36,490 nucleotides of DNA, taken from NCBI GenBank assembly GCA_947174185.1, contig CAMWHY010000015.1, forward strand, positions 1 to 36,490, given 5' to 3'. Below the pieces are notes generated by a model that worked only from the letters and a program-made list of their open reading frames with translations, was not told the origin of the DNA and made no database searches. This document shows positions 8,867 to 16,362 of the stretch, in pieces (within the stretch, counting starts at the first letter, position 1; every line of letters begins with the position of its first letter). The stretch is from an uncultured Lachnospiraceae bacterium (GTDB lineage: Bacteria > Bacillota > Clostridia > Lachnospirales > Lachnospiraceae). Made by a program: the position numbers and the translations under genes.

Positions 8867-10150
8867 TTATTTCTCTTTGGCATTGGATACAACAAAGTCG
8901 ATCGCTTTCTTGATCTTGAGATCCTTCTTGATCATCTTTTCATCTGCTTCTGCCAGAATATCCTTCAGCTTATCTAATTCCATCTTGTAGCTTTCCGCCA
9001 TATCCTTTAACTCATTTTCATATTCTTCTTCCGAAACTTCCATCTTCTCAGCATCAGCGACCGCCTCCAGCACCAGACGCGCCTTGATCTTCTTCTCTGC
9101 ACGCGGCTTTGTCTGCTCCATCATCATATCTCTGTTCATGCCGGTAAACATGAAATACTGCTCCAGTGAAAGTCCCTGCATGGAAAGCTGCTGGGCAAAC
9201 TCGTCGATCAGCTGACGCTGCTGCGTCTCGATCATCGGTTCCGGTATATCCATCTCCGCTTTTTCTATGATCGCATCGATCACCGCATCCTCTTTCTGCT
9301 CCTTGCTCTCCTTTTCCCGCTTCTCTACAAGTTTCTTTTTCACATCTTCCTTATATTCCTCAACGGAATCAAAACCTGCATCATCCGCAAATTCCTCATC
9401 CAGCTCCGGAAGCTGCTTTTCCTTTACCTCATGTATCTTACACTTAAATACTGCCGGCTTTCCTGCCAGTTCCTCCGCATGATAATCCTCAGGGAACGTA
9501 ACTTCGACATCACATTCCTCTCCGGTATTCTTACCGATCAGCTGCTCCTCAAATCCTGCAATAAAGGAATGGGAACCAATCTCCAACGAATAATTCTCTC
9601 CCTTTCCGCCCTCGAAAGCCTCGCCGTCTATAAAGCCTTCAAAATCGATCACTGCGGTATCGCCCTCCTTGATCGCCCTGCCTTCCACAGATACGATCCT
9701 TGCCTGACGGTTTCTTTCCTGTTCGATCTGCTCATCGATATCCGCTTCCGTAACCTCCATATCCAGCCGTTCAATCTCGATGCCTTTATATTCGCCTAAT
9801 TTGACGGAAGGATTAAGAGCAACTTCCGCCGTAAAGATAAACGGCTTATCTACCTCCATCTGTACTACATCGATCTTCGGGGAAGATACGATCTCCTCCT
9901 CACATTCATCATATGCTTTGCTATATGCATCTGGAATGATAATATTAGCTGCATCCTCAAAAAATACTTCCTTGCCATACATCTTTTCCATCACCTGACG
10001 GGGTACTTTACCTTTACGGAAGCCAGGAACGTTGATCTTATTTTTATTTTTTTTATATGCCTGATCGACTGCCTTGTCAAATTCCTCATAAGGCACTTCG
10101 ATAGTAAGCTTCGCCATATTATGTTCCATTTTTTCAATCTGTAATCCCAT
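8867..10150 (-). CDS. tig: Trigger factor
   Basis: 427-residue ribosome-associated chaperone and peptidyl-prolyl isomerase. The N-terminal ribosome-binding domain carries the GFRKGKVP signature near residue 43. A central FKBP-like domain (about 155-235: EGDTAVIDFEGFIDG and IGSHSFIAGFEEQLIG) and an alpha-helical C-terminal arm follow. I chose ATG 10150 (MGLQIEKM) because GGAGGA lies about 10 bases upstream and family members begin near there. The longer ORF to 10201 would cover the promoter. It heads the clpP-clpX run as in other Firmicutes. Confidence 0.95.
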   Translation of the reverse strand: MGLQIEKMEHNMAKLTIEVPYEEFDKAVDQAYKKNKNKINVPGFRKGKVPRQVMEKMYGKEVFFEDAANIIIPDAYSKAYDECEEEIVSSPKIDVVQMEVDKPFIFTAEVALNPSVKLGEYKGIEIERLDMEVTEADIDEQIEQERNRQARIVSVEGRAIKEGDTAVIDFEGFIDGEAFEGGKGENYSLEIGSHSFIAGFEEQLIGKNTGEECDVEVTFPEDYHAEELAGKPAVFKCKIHEVKEKQLPELDEEFADDAGFDSVEEYKEDVKKKLVEKREKESKEQKEDAVIDAIIEKAEMDIPEPMIETQQRQLIDEFAQQLSMQGLSLEQYFMFTGMNRDMMMEQTKPRAEKKIKARLVLEAVADAEKMEVSEEEYENELKDMAESYKMELDKLKDILAEADEKMIKKDLKIKKAIDFVVSNAKEK

Positions 10151-10189
10151 TTCTAACCATTCCTCCTGAAGCGATATTATAACTATGAG

Positions 10190-10219
10190 ATTATACCACA
10201 TTTTATCGCTGTAAGTCTA
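10190..10219 (-). promoter_or_regulatory. Probable promoter of tig
   Basis: On the minus strand there is an extended -10 TGG-TATAAT (10190-10195) with TAGACT (10214-10219) 18 bases upstream as a weak -35. It lies 40 bases before the tig start. Confidence 0.5.
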
Positions 10220-10220
10220 G

Positions 10221-10472
10221 TTATTTTTTCGCATAAATCACCTTTGCTGATATTCCACTGATCATACCGATCTTTCCGGACAACGCGCTAATCACATCTT
10301 CCGGCGCTTCCATGGCAATACTGATCATGGAGATCTCTTTTCCACCATTTACCCGATGTGGTAATCCCATCCTGCCGATAATGTGCTCCGAATATTTGGA
10401 AAGCATGGCATTTAATTCCGCTATCTGGCTTCTGTCCTCAACGATAATACCTAACATTGCGCATCTGTTCAT
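10221..10472 (-). CDS. TM1266-family putative regulator (iron-only hydrogenase system type)
   Basis: 83-residue ACT-like small protein. The sequence MNRCAMLGIIVED..., HIIGRMGLPHR and EDVISALSGKIGMISG match the TM1266 family, annotated as putative regulators of [FeFe] hydrogenase systems. ATG 10472 has GGAGG 6 bases upstream; the frame extends six codons further without a site. No hydrogenase or HydEFG gene is near, so it is an orphan copy. It precedes tig by 70 bases, but tig seems to have its own promoter. The upstream region holds an alternating set of AACCAGT palindromes and a large inverted repeat. The actual function of the family is poorly established. Confidence 0.8.
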   Translation of the reverse strand: MNRCAMLGIIVEDRSQIAELNAMLSKYSEHIIGRMGLPHRVNGGKEISMISIAMEAPEDVISALSGKIGMISGISAKVIYAKK

Positions 10473-10534
10473 AATAATCCTCCCTGCCAAAAGTTTTATT
10501 AAGTGTTTGCAAAATTCAATTTGGGAATGTTTCC

Positions 10535-10675
10535 GTTGCGCAACACAGACATATCATCGCCGGGCACGCTCCCGCTGCGCGCGCTCTGCAGCGGCACTAA
10601 GATGCCAAAATACGGCATCTAAATGCCGGCGAGCGCACAAGCACCCGGCGTATGAAATTGTCTGCATTGCACAAC
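10535..10675. repeat. 141-nt imperfect inverted repeat
   Basis: The outer arms 10535-10567 and about 10644-10675 pair over some 30 bases (GTTGCGCAACACAGAC against GTCTGCATTGCACAAC, then CGCCGGG/CCCGGCG). Inside are the hairpins CGCTGC/GCAGCG (10573-10578 with 10588-10593) and GATGCC/GGCATC (10601-10606 with 10614-10619). It is much more GC-rich than its flanks and has no open reading frame. It could be a MITE-like repeat or a structured RNA. Confidence 0.7.
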
Positions 10676-10682
10676 TGCTTAT

Positions 10683-10723
10683 AACCAATTTTTACTGGTT
10701 AATAACCAGTTGTAACTGGTTAT
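10683..10723. promoter_or_regulatory. Alternating AACCAGT palindromes upstream of the TM1266-like gene
   Basis: Two overlapping perfect palindromes are present: ACTGGTTA-A-TAACCAGT at 10694-10710, and two 10-base arms ATAACCAGTT/AACTGGTTAT around GT at 10702-10723. A fourth, degenerate half-site AACCAAT lies at 10683. This looks like an array for a dimeric regulator. The remaining 113 bases to 10836 show nothing convincing. Confidence 0.5.
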
Positions 10724-10836
10724 GAAAAATCAGTAGTTTCTCAAACGCCTAAGAAATTTTATCCGTCAATGAGGTTTACATAACTCAAGGTTTGAAAATA
10801 GTTATATAAGCCAGGCTTAATCCTTTCGCAATTACC

Positions 10837-12336
10837 TTATAAGTTTTTATTATGTTCAAGCCTGAGAACCACCGCTCCCATCCGCCCGATATCTGCCTCA
10901 TCATGCGTCGTGACCACAAGCAGACGCCCGTTTCTGTTTTTCAGAATCCAACGACTCAGACGCTCATGGTTTGCTTCATCCAGCCCAGCAAACGGCTCAT
11001 CCAGAAGCAGGCAGTCCGCATCGGAAAGCACCGCTCTGGCAACTGCAAGCCGACGTTTCATACCGCCGCTTAGCTGCTCCGCAGGCTGCTGCAACGCTTC
11101 CTTCGGAAAGATCTCACTCAATAATGAAATAATAACTTCTGTAGAATATTGTTGATCCGCTGTCAGCAGAACATTGTTCAATGCAGAGAGCTGCATACAG
11201 AACCGGTCCTCCTGAAATACCATGCCGATCTTTCTTCTTTTTGCATCTTTCTCTTCCTCTTTTCCTTCCTCCCTGATGTCTCCATCAGAAAAAGCTCTAT
11301 CATACACTCTGCCGTCCATGGTTTCCTGCAGCCCTGCGCACACACGGAGTAATGTGGTCTTTCCACAGCCCGACGGACCCATAATGCAATAGCTCCTATC
11401 TGCGTCAAATCTGACCTCCATATGATCCAGCACCCTATTTTTGCCAAAGGATACTGTAACATCTTCCAGTATGAGGGCTGTTTTCTTCCTGATTCCCGCT
11501 TCGTCATCATGCCCCGATATGGTTTTGGACCGTTCCAACCTTCCCCGGCTTCTTCTCTTAAATATCCCAAGGTCCTGCCGTCCGAACTGCTTCAGCAGCC
11601 AAACCACCAGCCATTCCACCATGGAACTGAGCAGAATGATCACTGCCGTCCAGGCAAATACCCCCGCTGTATTCAGATAAATCTTGGCATTGTAAAGCCC
11701 TTCCCCAATGGAGGATACCGGCAGACCAATTACTTCTGCCGCCACACCGGATTTAAAGCTCATACCGACAGAAACCACTGCGCCGCTGAGAAGGTAAGGC
11801 ATGACAGCGGGACGATAAATATAAAATAATTTTTGAAAAAAAGAGAGACGAAAAACTTCTGCCATCTCCAGCAGATCCTTGTCCGTGTTTTTCAGTCCGT
11901 TCAGGACATTCAAATAGATATTGGGAAATACCACCATAAAAGTTACATAGATGGAGAGATATTTTGCCCCAAACCATATCAACAGCACCACCACTACAGA
12001 TGCCACCGGAACGGATTTGATAAAGGTTACAAAAGGACTTAATAAATCCTCCAGCAGCTTACAGTGATAAGCCAATGATGCCAGCAGACATGCCAGAAGA
12101 AAAGCAATGCAGAATCCCCCCATAATACGCAGCAGGGAATGCAAAACAGAGTCTATGAAATCACGGCTGCCCGCCATATGCGCCAATTCTTTGATCATTT
12201 CCAGCGGTCCAGCAAAAAAGATCGGATTATCCACGATCCGGCACACAACCTGCCAGACCACAAGCCAAAAAGCTATGATCAGCATTTTCTTCCATATGCC
12301 ATTCCGTGGATTTCCGATCTTATGTTGTTCTTTCAC
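10837..12336 (-). CDS. Fused ABC permease-ATPase, nitrate/sulfonate/taurine importer type
   Basis: 499-residue fusion of two subunits that are normally separate. Residues 15-255 are an SsuC/TauC-like permease with about six membrane segments and the coupling motif region EMAEVFRLSFFQKLFYIYRPAVMP. Residues 287-499 are an SsuB/TauB-like ATPase: Walker A GPSGCGKT at 320-327, Q375 of the Q-loop, signature LSGG at 422-425, Walker B CLLLDEP at 442-448 and switch His478. The linker (256-286) is charged, and an acidic insert EEGKEEEKDAK sits at 356-366. It lies 35 bases after its binding lipoprotein. The substrate cannot be read from the sequence; aliphatic sulfonates, taurine, nitrate and thiamine precursors are the family options. 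Confidence 0.88.
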   Translation of the reverse strand: MKEQHKIGNPRNGIWKKMLIIAFWLVVWQVVCRIVDNPIFFAGPLEMIKELAHMAGSRDFIDSVLHSLLRIMGGFCIAFLLACLLASLAYHCKLLEDLLSPFVTFIKSVPVASVVVVLLIWFGAKYLSIYVTFMVVFPNIYLNVLNGLKNTDKDLLEMAEVFRLSFFQKLFYIYRPAVMPYLLSGAVVSVGMSFKSGVAAEVIGLPVSSIGEGLYNAKIYLNTAGVFAWTAVIILLSSMVEWLVVWLLKQFGRQDLGIFKRRSRGRLERSKTISGHDDEAGIRKKTALILEDVTVSFGKNRVLDHMEVRFDADRSYCIMGPSGCGKTTLLRVCAGLQETMDGRVYDRAFSDGDIREEGKEEEKDAKRRKIGMVFQEDRFCMQLSALNNVLLTADQQYSTEVIISLLSEIFPKEALQQPAEQLSGGMKRRLAVARAVLSDADCLLLDEPFAGLDEANHERLSRWILKNRNGRLLVVTTHDEADIGRMGAVVLRLEHNKNL

Positions 12337-12371
12337 TTTACTACACCAGATTTTCTTTTATATACTAACGA

Positions 12372-13496
12372 TCATTCAGCAATATAATAAAATGCATCTT
12401 CCGGCAGCGAACCACCGATAAACTCTGCATTCTGTCCTTCCAATACGCTAAGGTATCCGGATAACGCCGTCTTCATCCCAGCGCCATCGATATAGACGAT
12501 ATTGCAGTATGGAATCGCTGCTTCCGCAACCGGAGCCTTCTCAATGATTCCCTGTGCTACGACCAGCTCTGCGGTGGCAGCGGTCTCTGTATTCGCATAT
12601 TCCGCAGACGCTTTATGATCCGCCATAAACAAACGGACCGCATCTTCATGCTCTGTGAGGAATTCATTCCTTACGATCGTAACGCCTGTCACCAAGGTAC
12701 TGCCGCCTTCACCCTGCACCATATTCCACTGCTCTGTCATATCCAGCACGATCGCCAGTGACTCATTCTGCATCATCGCAGCCGTCACAAAGGGCTGCGG
12801 CAATAATCCTACCGCGTCCGGATCTTCCGCCAGCAACGCCGCCACTTCTGTCGCCTCAGATTTATATTCCAGCGTCACATCGTCCACCGATAAACCGTGA
12901 GCGCTTAACAGATACTGCAATGCAAGATCCGGCGTCGTTCCCTTTCCCGTGAGACAGATTGTTTTTCCAGAAAGGTCCTCCACATCCTTGATGGAAGGAT
13001 CTGCGCTGACCATATAGATTACTCCAAGCGTATTGATATCAATAACCGAAATACCTCCCTGCGTCTTATGATAAAATACACTCGCAACATTTGCAGGAAC
13101 CAAGGCAATGTCCAGTTCTCCCTGCGCCATCATACCAAGCAGGGTATCTGCTGCCGTTTCCATCGTAAATTCATACTGGTTTTGTGTTTCGCCACTGTCA
13201 TTTTCCTCCATCAGCCGTACCAGTCCGATAGAAGTAGGTCCTTTTAGGGAACCGACACGTACCGTCACCGGTTCCACTGCTGGAACTGCGGTTTCTTCCA
13301 TTGATTCCGTCCCCTCATCTACCGCATCTGTCGCGCCTCCCGGTATCGCATCTGTCTCATCATCCGTCCGGTCTGCCGCAGCCTCTCCTCCTGCCGGTCC
13401 TGCGCCTTCCCCAACACCGCCGCATGACGCCAGCAGCAAAGCACATGCCATCACCAATACCAGCCATACTGCTTTTGTTTTTTTTCTGTTCATCAT
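12372..13496 (-). CDS. ABC transporter substrate-binding lipoprotein (SsuA/NMT1-like)
   Basis: 374-residue secreted lipoprotein. A basic N-terminus and hydrophobic segment end in the lipobox LLASC, with Cys25 as the lipidated residue. A long low-complexity linker rich in Gly, Ala, Asp and Glu follows (about 26-75). The type 2 periplasmic-binding fold then runs from VTVRVGSLKGPTSIGLVRLM onward. The segments GELDIALVPANVASVFYHK and LSGKTICLTGKGTTPDLALQYLL are typical of SsuA/TauA/NMT1-type proteins. It delivers substrate to the fused transporter downstream. ATG 13496 or 13493 may be used; GGAAGGG lies upstream of both. Confidence 0.88.
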   Translation of the reverse strand: MMNRKKTKAVWLVLVMACALLLASCGGVGEGAGPAGGEAAADRTDDETDAIPGGATDAVDEGTESMEETAVPAVEPVTVRVGSLKGPTSIGLVRLMEENDSGETQNQYEFTMETAADTLLGMMAQGELDIALVPANVASVFYHKTQGGISVIDINTLGVIYMVSADPSIKDVEDLSGKTICLTGKGTTPDLALQYLLSAHGLSVDDVTLEYKSEATEVAALLAEDPDAVGLLPQPFVTAAMMQNESLAIVLDMTEQWNMVQGEGGSTLVTGVTIVRNEFLTEHEDAVRLFMADHKASAEYANTETAATAELVVAQGIIEKAPVAEAAIPYCNIVYIDGAGMKTALSGYLSVLEGQNAEFIGGSLPEDAFYYIAE

Positions 13497-13502
13497 TTTT
13501 GC

Positions 13503-13740
13503 CCTTCCTTTCTCAATTTGATATCGTCAGACAGCCACCCACGTCATCTCTTTTAGAAGGAAACGAACCAGGTCATAAAAGAAAGGCATCCCAAAGGATG
13601 CCTAAATCACCATGAATCCATGCAGCCTTATATCTCAGAACGTATCTTCAATCTCAGGGATGAACAATATAAATTGTGGCTATTGCAGCTTCTGTTTCCA
13701 GTCAGGCGCACCTTTCCGGTCACATAACTCTGCATTTTTA
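13503..13740 (-). promoter_or_regulatory. Structured 5' leader of the importer operon, candidate riboswitch
   Basis: About 240 bases upstream of the lipoprotein gene hold several short hairpins on the minus strand (AGG-TGCG-CCT, CTG-GAAA-CAG, ACAAT-TTAT-ATTGT) and two copies of CTGAGAT. An intrinsic terminator lies about 80 bases before the start codon. This layout fits transcription attenuation. I could not match it to a known riboswitch: the TPP core after CUGAGA is missing, and so is the ykkC core. Part or all of it could simply be the end of the CPBP gene's transcript. Confidence 0.35.
13575..13602 (-). terminator. Intrinsic terminator upstream of the importer lipoprotein
   Basis: Perfect 7-bp stem GGCATCC/GGATGCC (13585-13591 with 13596-13602), loop of 4. 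TTTCTTTTATG follows on the minus strand. It lies 260 bases beyond the CPBP gene and 80 bases before the lipoprotein start. Confidence 0.75.
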
Positions 13741-13863
13741 TAATAACATAAAACCTTTTACACAGCAAGCCATAACGCTTTATTTTCCTAATTCAAACAT
13801 GCAGCATATTTCTTTGCCAATCCGTATGCATCCGCTGGAGACTCTAAGGAAGCGGTGTTTTAA

Positions 13864-14550
13864 TCAGGACTTCCCTAGTATGCCAAATAAGATCAGTCCG
13901 ACGGTATCAATTGCAAAATCTGCAAACATATGTACAAACCATGACGAATAAATGTTATCATTTATTTCATTCAGGTAATTAAAAATACATCCTCCTATGA
14001 TCAGCCCCAAAAGCAGTAAAGATAACGCTCCTATACCAAACATTCCAACCAACATTCCAACATGATATATGGCAAATATTGACGAACTGAATAAATAGGC
14101 AAATTTTCTGTTTGTATATTTTTTCAGTGTGATAAAGCCATAGCCCCTAAAAAAGAACTCCTCCAAAAACGAATTCATAAGCGATACATACAGCGATACA
14201 TAAAGAAGGTTATCGACGCCAATCCCCATTCCTTCTGTTAAATTTGATGTTACATTGGAGAAATCTATAATATTTTTAGTCAAAAAATAGCTCAGCAGGA
14301 TTACCGCGTAAATAGCTATTCCAAGAAGTAATGACTTTAAAATTCCTCTTTTCTTAAAGATAAACAGTTTTTTAAATTCTTTGAGCTCCTCTTTATTGAT
14401 AACAAAAAATATCGCAGGAAAAACCAAAAAGAAAAGTATCTTAATAGGTATTTTAACAAAATAATCAGGGCGTATAACGGCATCTATGAAGCTGACTATA
14501 ATTGAAAATACTGTAATCGTCAGTACAATATAGACATTCTTCTTATTCAT
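13864..14550 (-). CDS. CPBP family intramembrane metalloprotease
   Basis: 228-residue membrane protein with several hydrophobic helices. It has the three CPBP/Abi motifs: EEFFFRG (Glu130, Glu131, Arg135), His163 in FAIYHVG, and His207 with Asp211 in FVHMFAD. Family members are Rce1-like proteases, often linked to bacteriocin self-immunity or membrane protein processing; no bacteriocin gene is visible here. The gene is clearly more AT-rich than its neighbours, which hints at a different origin. No strong ribosome-binding site is visible before ATG 14550. Confidence 0.85.
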   Translation of the reverse strand: MNKKNVYIVLTITVFSIIVSFIDAVIRPDYFVKIPIKILFFLVFPAIFFVINKEELKEFKKLFIFKKRGILKSLLLGIAIYAVILLSYFLTKNIIDFSNVTSNLTEGMGIGVDNLLYVSLYVSLMNSFLEEFFFRGYGFITLKKYTNRKFAYLFSSSIFAIYHVGMLVGMFGIGALSLLLLGLIIGGCIFNYLNEINDNIYSSWFVHMFADFAIDTVGLILFGILGKS

Positions 14551-14637
14551 AATTTTGTATTCTCCGGATTCTCAGTTATCGTTCCTGTCAAGCTGTCGCC
14601 ATTAAGTTCAATGTCTTTTCTGCAACCAACAGAAATC

Positions 14638-14657
14638 GGCATAACCAAAGTCATGCC
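14638..14657 (-). terminator. Weak terminator-like hairpin after the SASP gene
   Basis: An 8-bp stem built on GGCAT/ATGCC with one G-T pair and loop TTTG, about 40 bases after the SASP stop. The T tract is poor. Confidence 0.35.
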
Positions 14658-14694
14658 GTTCCTGCGAAAATGCAATTCTGCTATTCTCTTATTC

Positions 14695-14895
14695 TTACTT
14701 CATCATTTCTTCCTGCTTCTTGATCATTCTACGAACCATCTCGCCGCCGATGCTTCCTGCTTCCTTAGCAGTGATATCACCGTTGTAACCATCCTTAAGG
14801 TTTACACCTAACTCAGAAGCTACCTCTGTTTTAAAACGATCCATAGCAGCCTTAGCTTCAGGCACTGTTGTCTTGTTAGACTTTGAGCTTGCCAT
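14695..14895 (-). CDS. Small acid-soluble spore protein, alpha/beta type
   Basis: 66-residue SASP that coats and protects spore DNA. The germination protease site lies in TEVASELGV, with cleavage expected after the Glu. The DNA-binding C-terminal block ITAKEAGSIGGEMVRRMIKK is classic. GGAGG lies upstream of the ATG. Such genes are normally transcribed by sigma G in the forespore; I could not identify a convincing promoter in the 117-base gap. With dpaAB this shows the organism forms spores. Confidence 0.95.
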   Translation of the reverse strand: MASSKSNKTTVPEAKAAMDRFKTEVASELGVNLKDGYNGDITAKEAGSIGGEMVRRMIKKQEEMMK

Positions 14896-15012
14896 AATTT
14901 CTTACCTCCATAAATACTTATCTGTTTTATATATTTTTAAGATAAACGTTTTTCTGCGCTTACCCTGATGATAGTATTTGTGATCGTAAGAAAAATATGA
15001 TTGGTATTTTTT

Positions 15013-15357
15013 TCAATTTACGTCATCTGCAGTCGCCGGTTTATGTTTGTTAAGATAATCAGCAAAAAATTGTGCGGCGCTCGGATTCGTATAGTATTTT
15101 TCCATTTTGATCTCACAAATGGCGCCCAAAGCAACATTGATTTCTCCGGCAGAGATACTTCCCACAACCATGGCTCCGTTTTCAATATCTACTCTCTGGT
15201 CAACAGTCAAATCGCCCTTGATGGCGCCGGTCACAACCAGATTCTTTGCCGTAACGTTGCCCCGAATCTCTCCCACAAGATCCAGATCGCCATCCATAAT
15301 GACGTCTCCTTCGATGATCATTCCCTTGGGAATCATGCTTTTCTCTGTCGTAGCCAT
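15013..15357 (-). CDS. Bactofilin / polymer-forming cytoskeletal protein
   Basis: 114-residue protein with the beta-helical DUF583/bactofilin core at residues 12-85 (GMIIEGDVIMDGDLDLVGEIRGNV and the spaced hydrophobic repeats that follow). The short C-terminal tail (KYYTNPSAAQFFADYLNKHK) is polar. Bactofilins polymerise without nucleotide and act as scaffolds in cell shape or sporulation. It lies between the SASP and the phosphatase; a spore-related role is only an inference from position. Confidence 0.88.
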   Translation of the reverse strand: MATTEKSMIPKGMIIEGDVIMDGDLDLVGEIRGNVTAKNLVVTGAIKGDLTVDQRVDIENGAMVVGSISAGEINVALGAICEIKMEKYYTNPSAAQFFADYLNKHKPATADDVN

Positions 15358-15439
15358 GCTTTAAAACCTCCAGGTTAATCAAATTGTCAAATCTGACAGT
15401 TTTACTTTATTACTTTAATTAAATATTTTCTAATTCCAC

Positions 15440-15474
15440 AAAAAAGAGAGACCGGCTTACCTACAGACCAGACT
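15440..15474 (-). terminator. Terminator after the phosphatase gene
   Basis: A 7-bp stem with one mismatch (15449-15455 with 15468-15474), followed on the minus strand by CTCTTTTTT. It begins at the phosphatase stop codon. Confidence 0.5.
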
Positions 15475-16265
15475 TAGTCCTCCAACAGAGGAACATAATA
15501 TCTCTCTCCCGTGTCCAGGCACAGACAGCCAAGCTGACTGGATCTGCTGTTCAATGCCATGCCGCAGTCGACATCAATCACATGATATCCCTGAAAATCT
15601 TCCTTTTCATAAATGCATCCACGACCGCTCTCATCCAATTCCCCAAGCCTCTGCGTAAAGATATGTCCCATAACATAGATATCCCTTATATATGCCCACG
15701 GCCGCTCATAATCCTCTGCAAGTCCACGCTTATCAAACATGCTTTCCCACACGATCTCCTCCACCTGCTTAGGCGGCGTCCCGGCATACTTAATGCTTTT
15801 TCCAAAACGTTTCTTCAAAGAATAAGAATGTGACAGATGATAAGAGGTCTCCCCGATCTTGATCCTTTTAATCAGATACAGACTCCTGAGATACTCTTCA
15901 ATCTCCTTCCGTTCTTCTTCTGGCATACTTAACAGTTCCAGACAGGTTCCTTCCCCGCCATTGCATGGATGCACCCAAAGTTCATAAGGCGTAAATCCGT
16001 CATAAACCTCATCATCCAATTCTCCAGCCTCTCTTTGACGAAGAAACTCCAAAGCATTGAGAAGCATACATTCATGGTTCCCCAACAACAGTTCAACATT
16101 CTCCCGCTGCATAATATCCCGGATCAGGCGGATGCCTTCCGGTCCCCTGTCAATCACATCGCCAAGAACGTATAAAAAATCCTTATCGGAAAAATGGATC
16201 TTCTCCAATATTTTTTTGTATGCATTGTATTGTCCATGGACATCGCTTAATACATATGTGCTCAT
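15474..16265 (-). CDS. PP1-type metallophosphatase (Ser/Thr phosphatase-like)
   Basis: 263-residue calcineurin-like phosphoesterase of the PPP family. Metal-binding motifs are in order: SDVHG (Asp8, His10), GDVIDRG (Asp36, Asp39, Arg40) and GNHE (Asn63, His64). Later His residues lie in LSHSYSL and MGHIFTQ. Such enzymes remove phosphate from Ser/Thr or hydrolyse bis-nucleotides (ApaH-like). It lies 97 bases downstream of a Ser/Thr kinase on the same strand, which suggests an opposing kinase/phosphatase pair. GGGAG is placed 6 bases before the start codon. Confidence 0.85.
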   Translation of the reverse strand: MSTYVLSDVHGQYNAYKKILEKIHFSDKDFLYVLGDVIDRGPEGIRLIRDIMQRENVELLLGNHECMLLNALEFLRQREAGELDDEVYDGFTPYELWVHPCNGGEGTCLELLSMPEEERKEIEEYLRSLYLIKRIKIGETSYHLSHSYSLKKRFGKSIKYAGTPPKQVEEIVWESMFDKRGLAEDYERPWAYIRDIYVMGHIFTQRLGELDESGRGCIYEKEDFQGYHVIDVDCGMALNSRSSQLGCLCLDTGERYYVPLLED

Positions 16266-16362
16266 TTACTACTCCCTGATCGTACGTAACAAAATAATCT
16301 TGAGTAATACCACAGTGCCAATCCCGGTCCCGCTTTACTTCATCTCATTCGCGGGCTTCGTT

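Noticed and set aside
13620-13740. TPP riboswitch before the importer
   Set aside because: CTGAGAT is present twice, but the second conserved half of the TPP aptamer is not.
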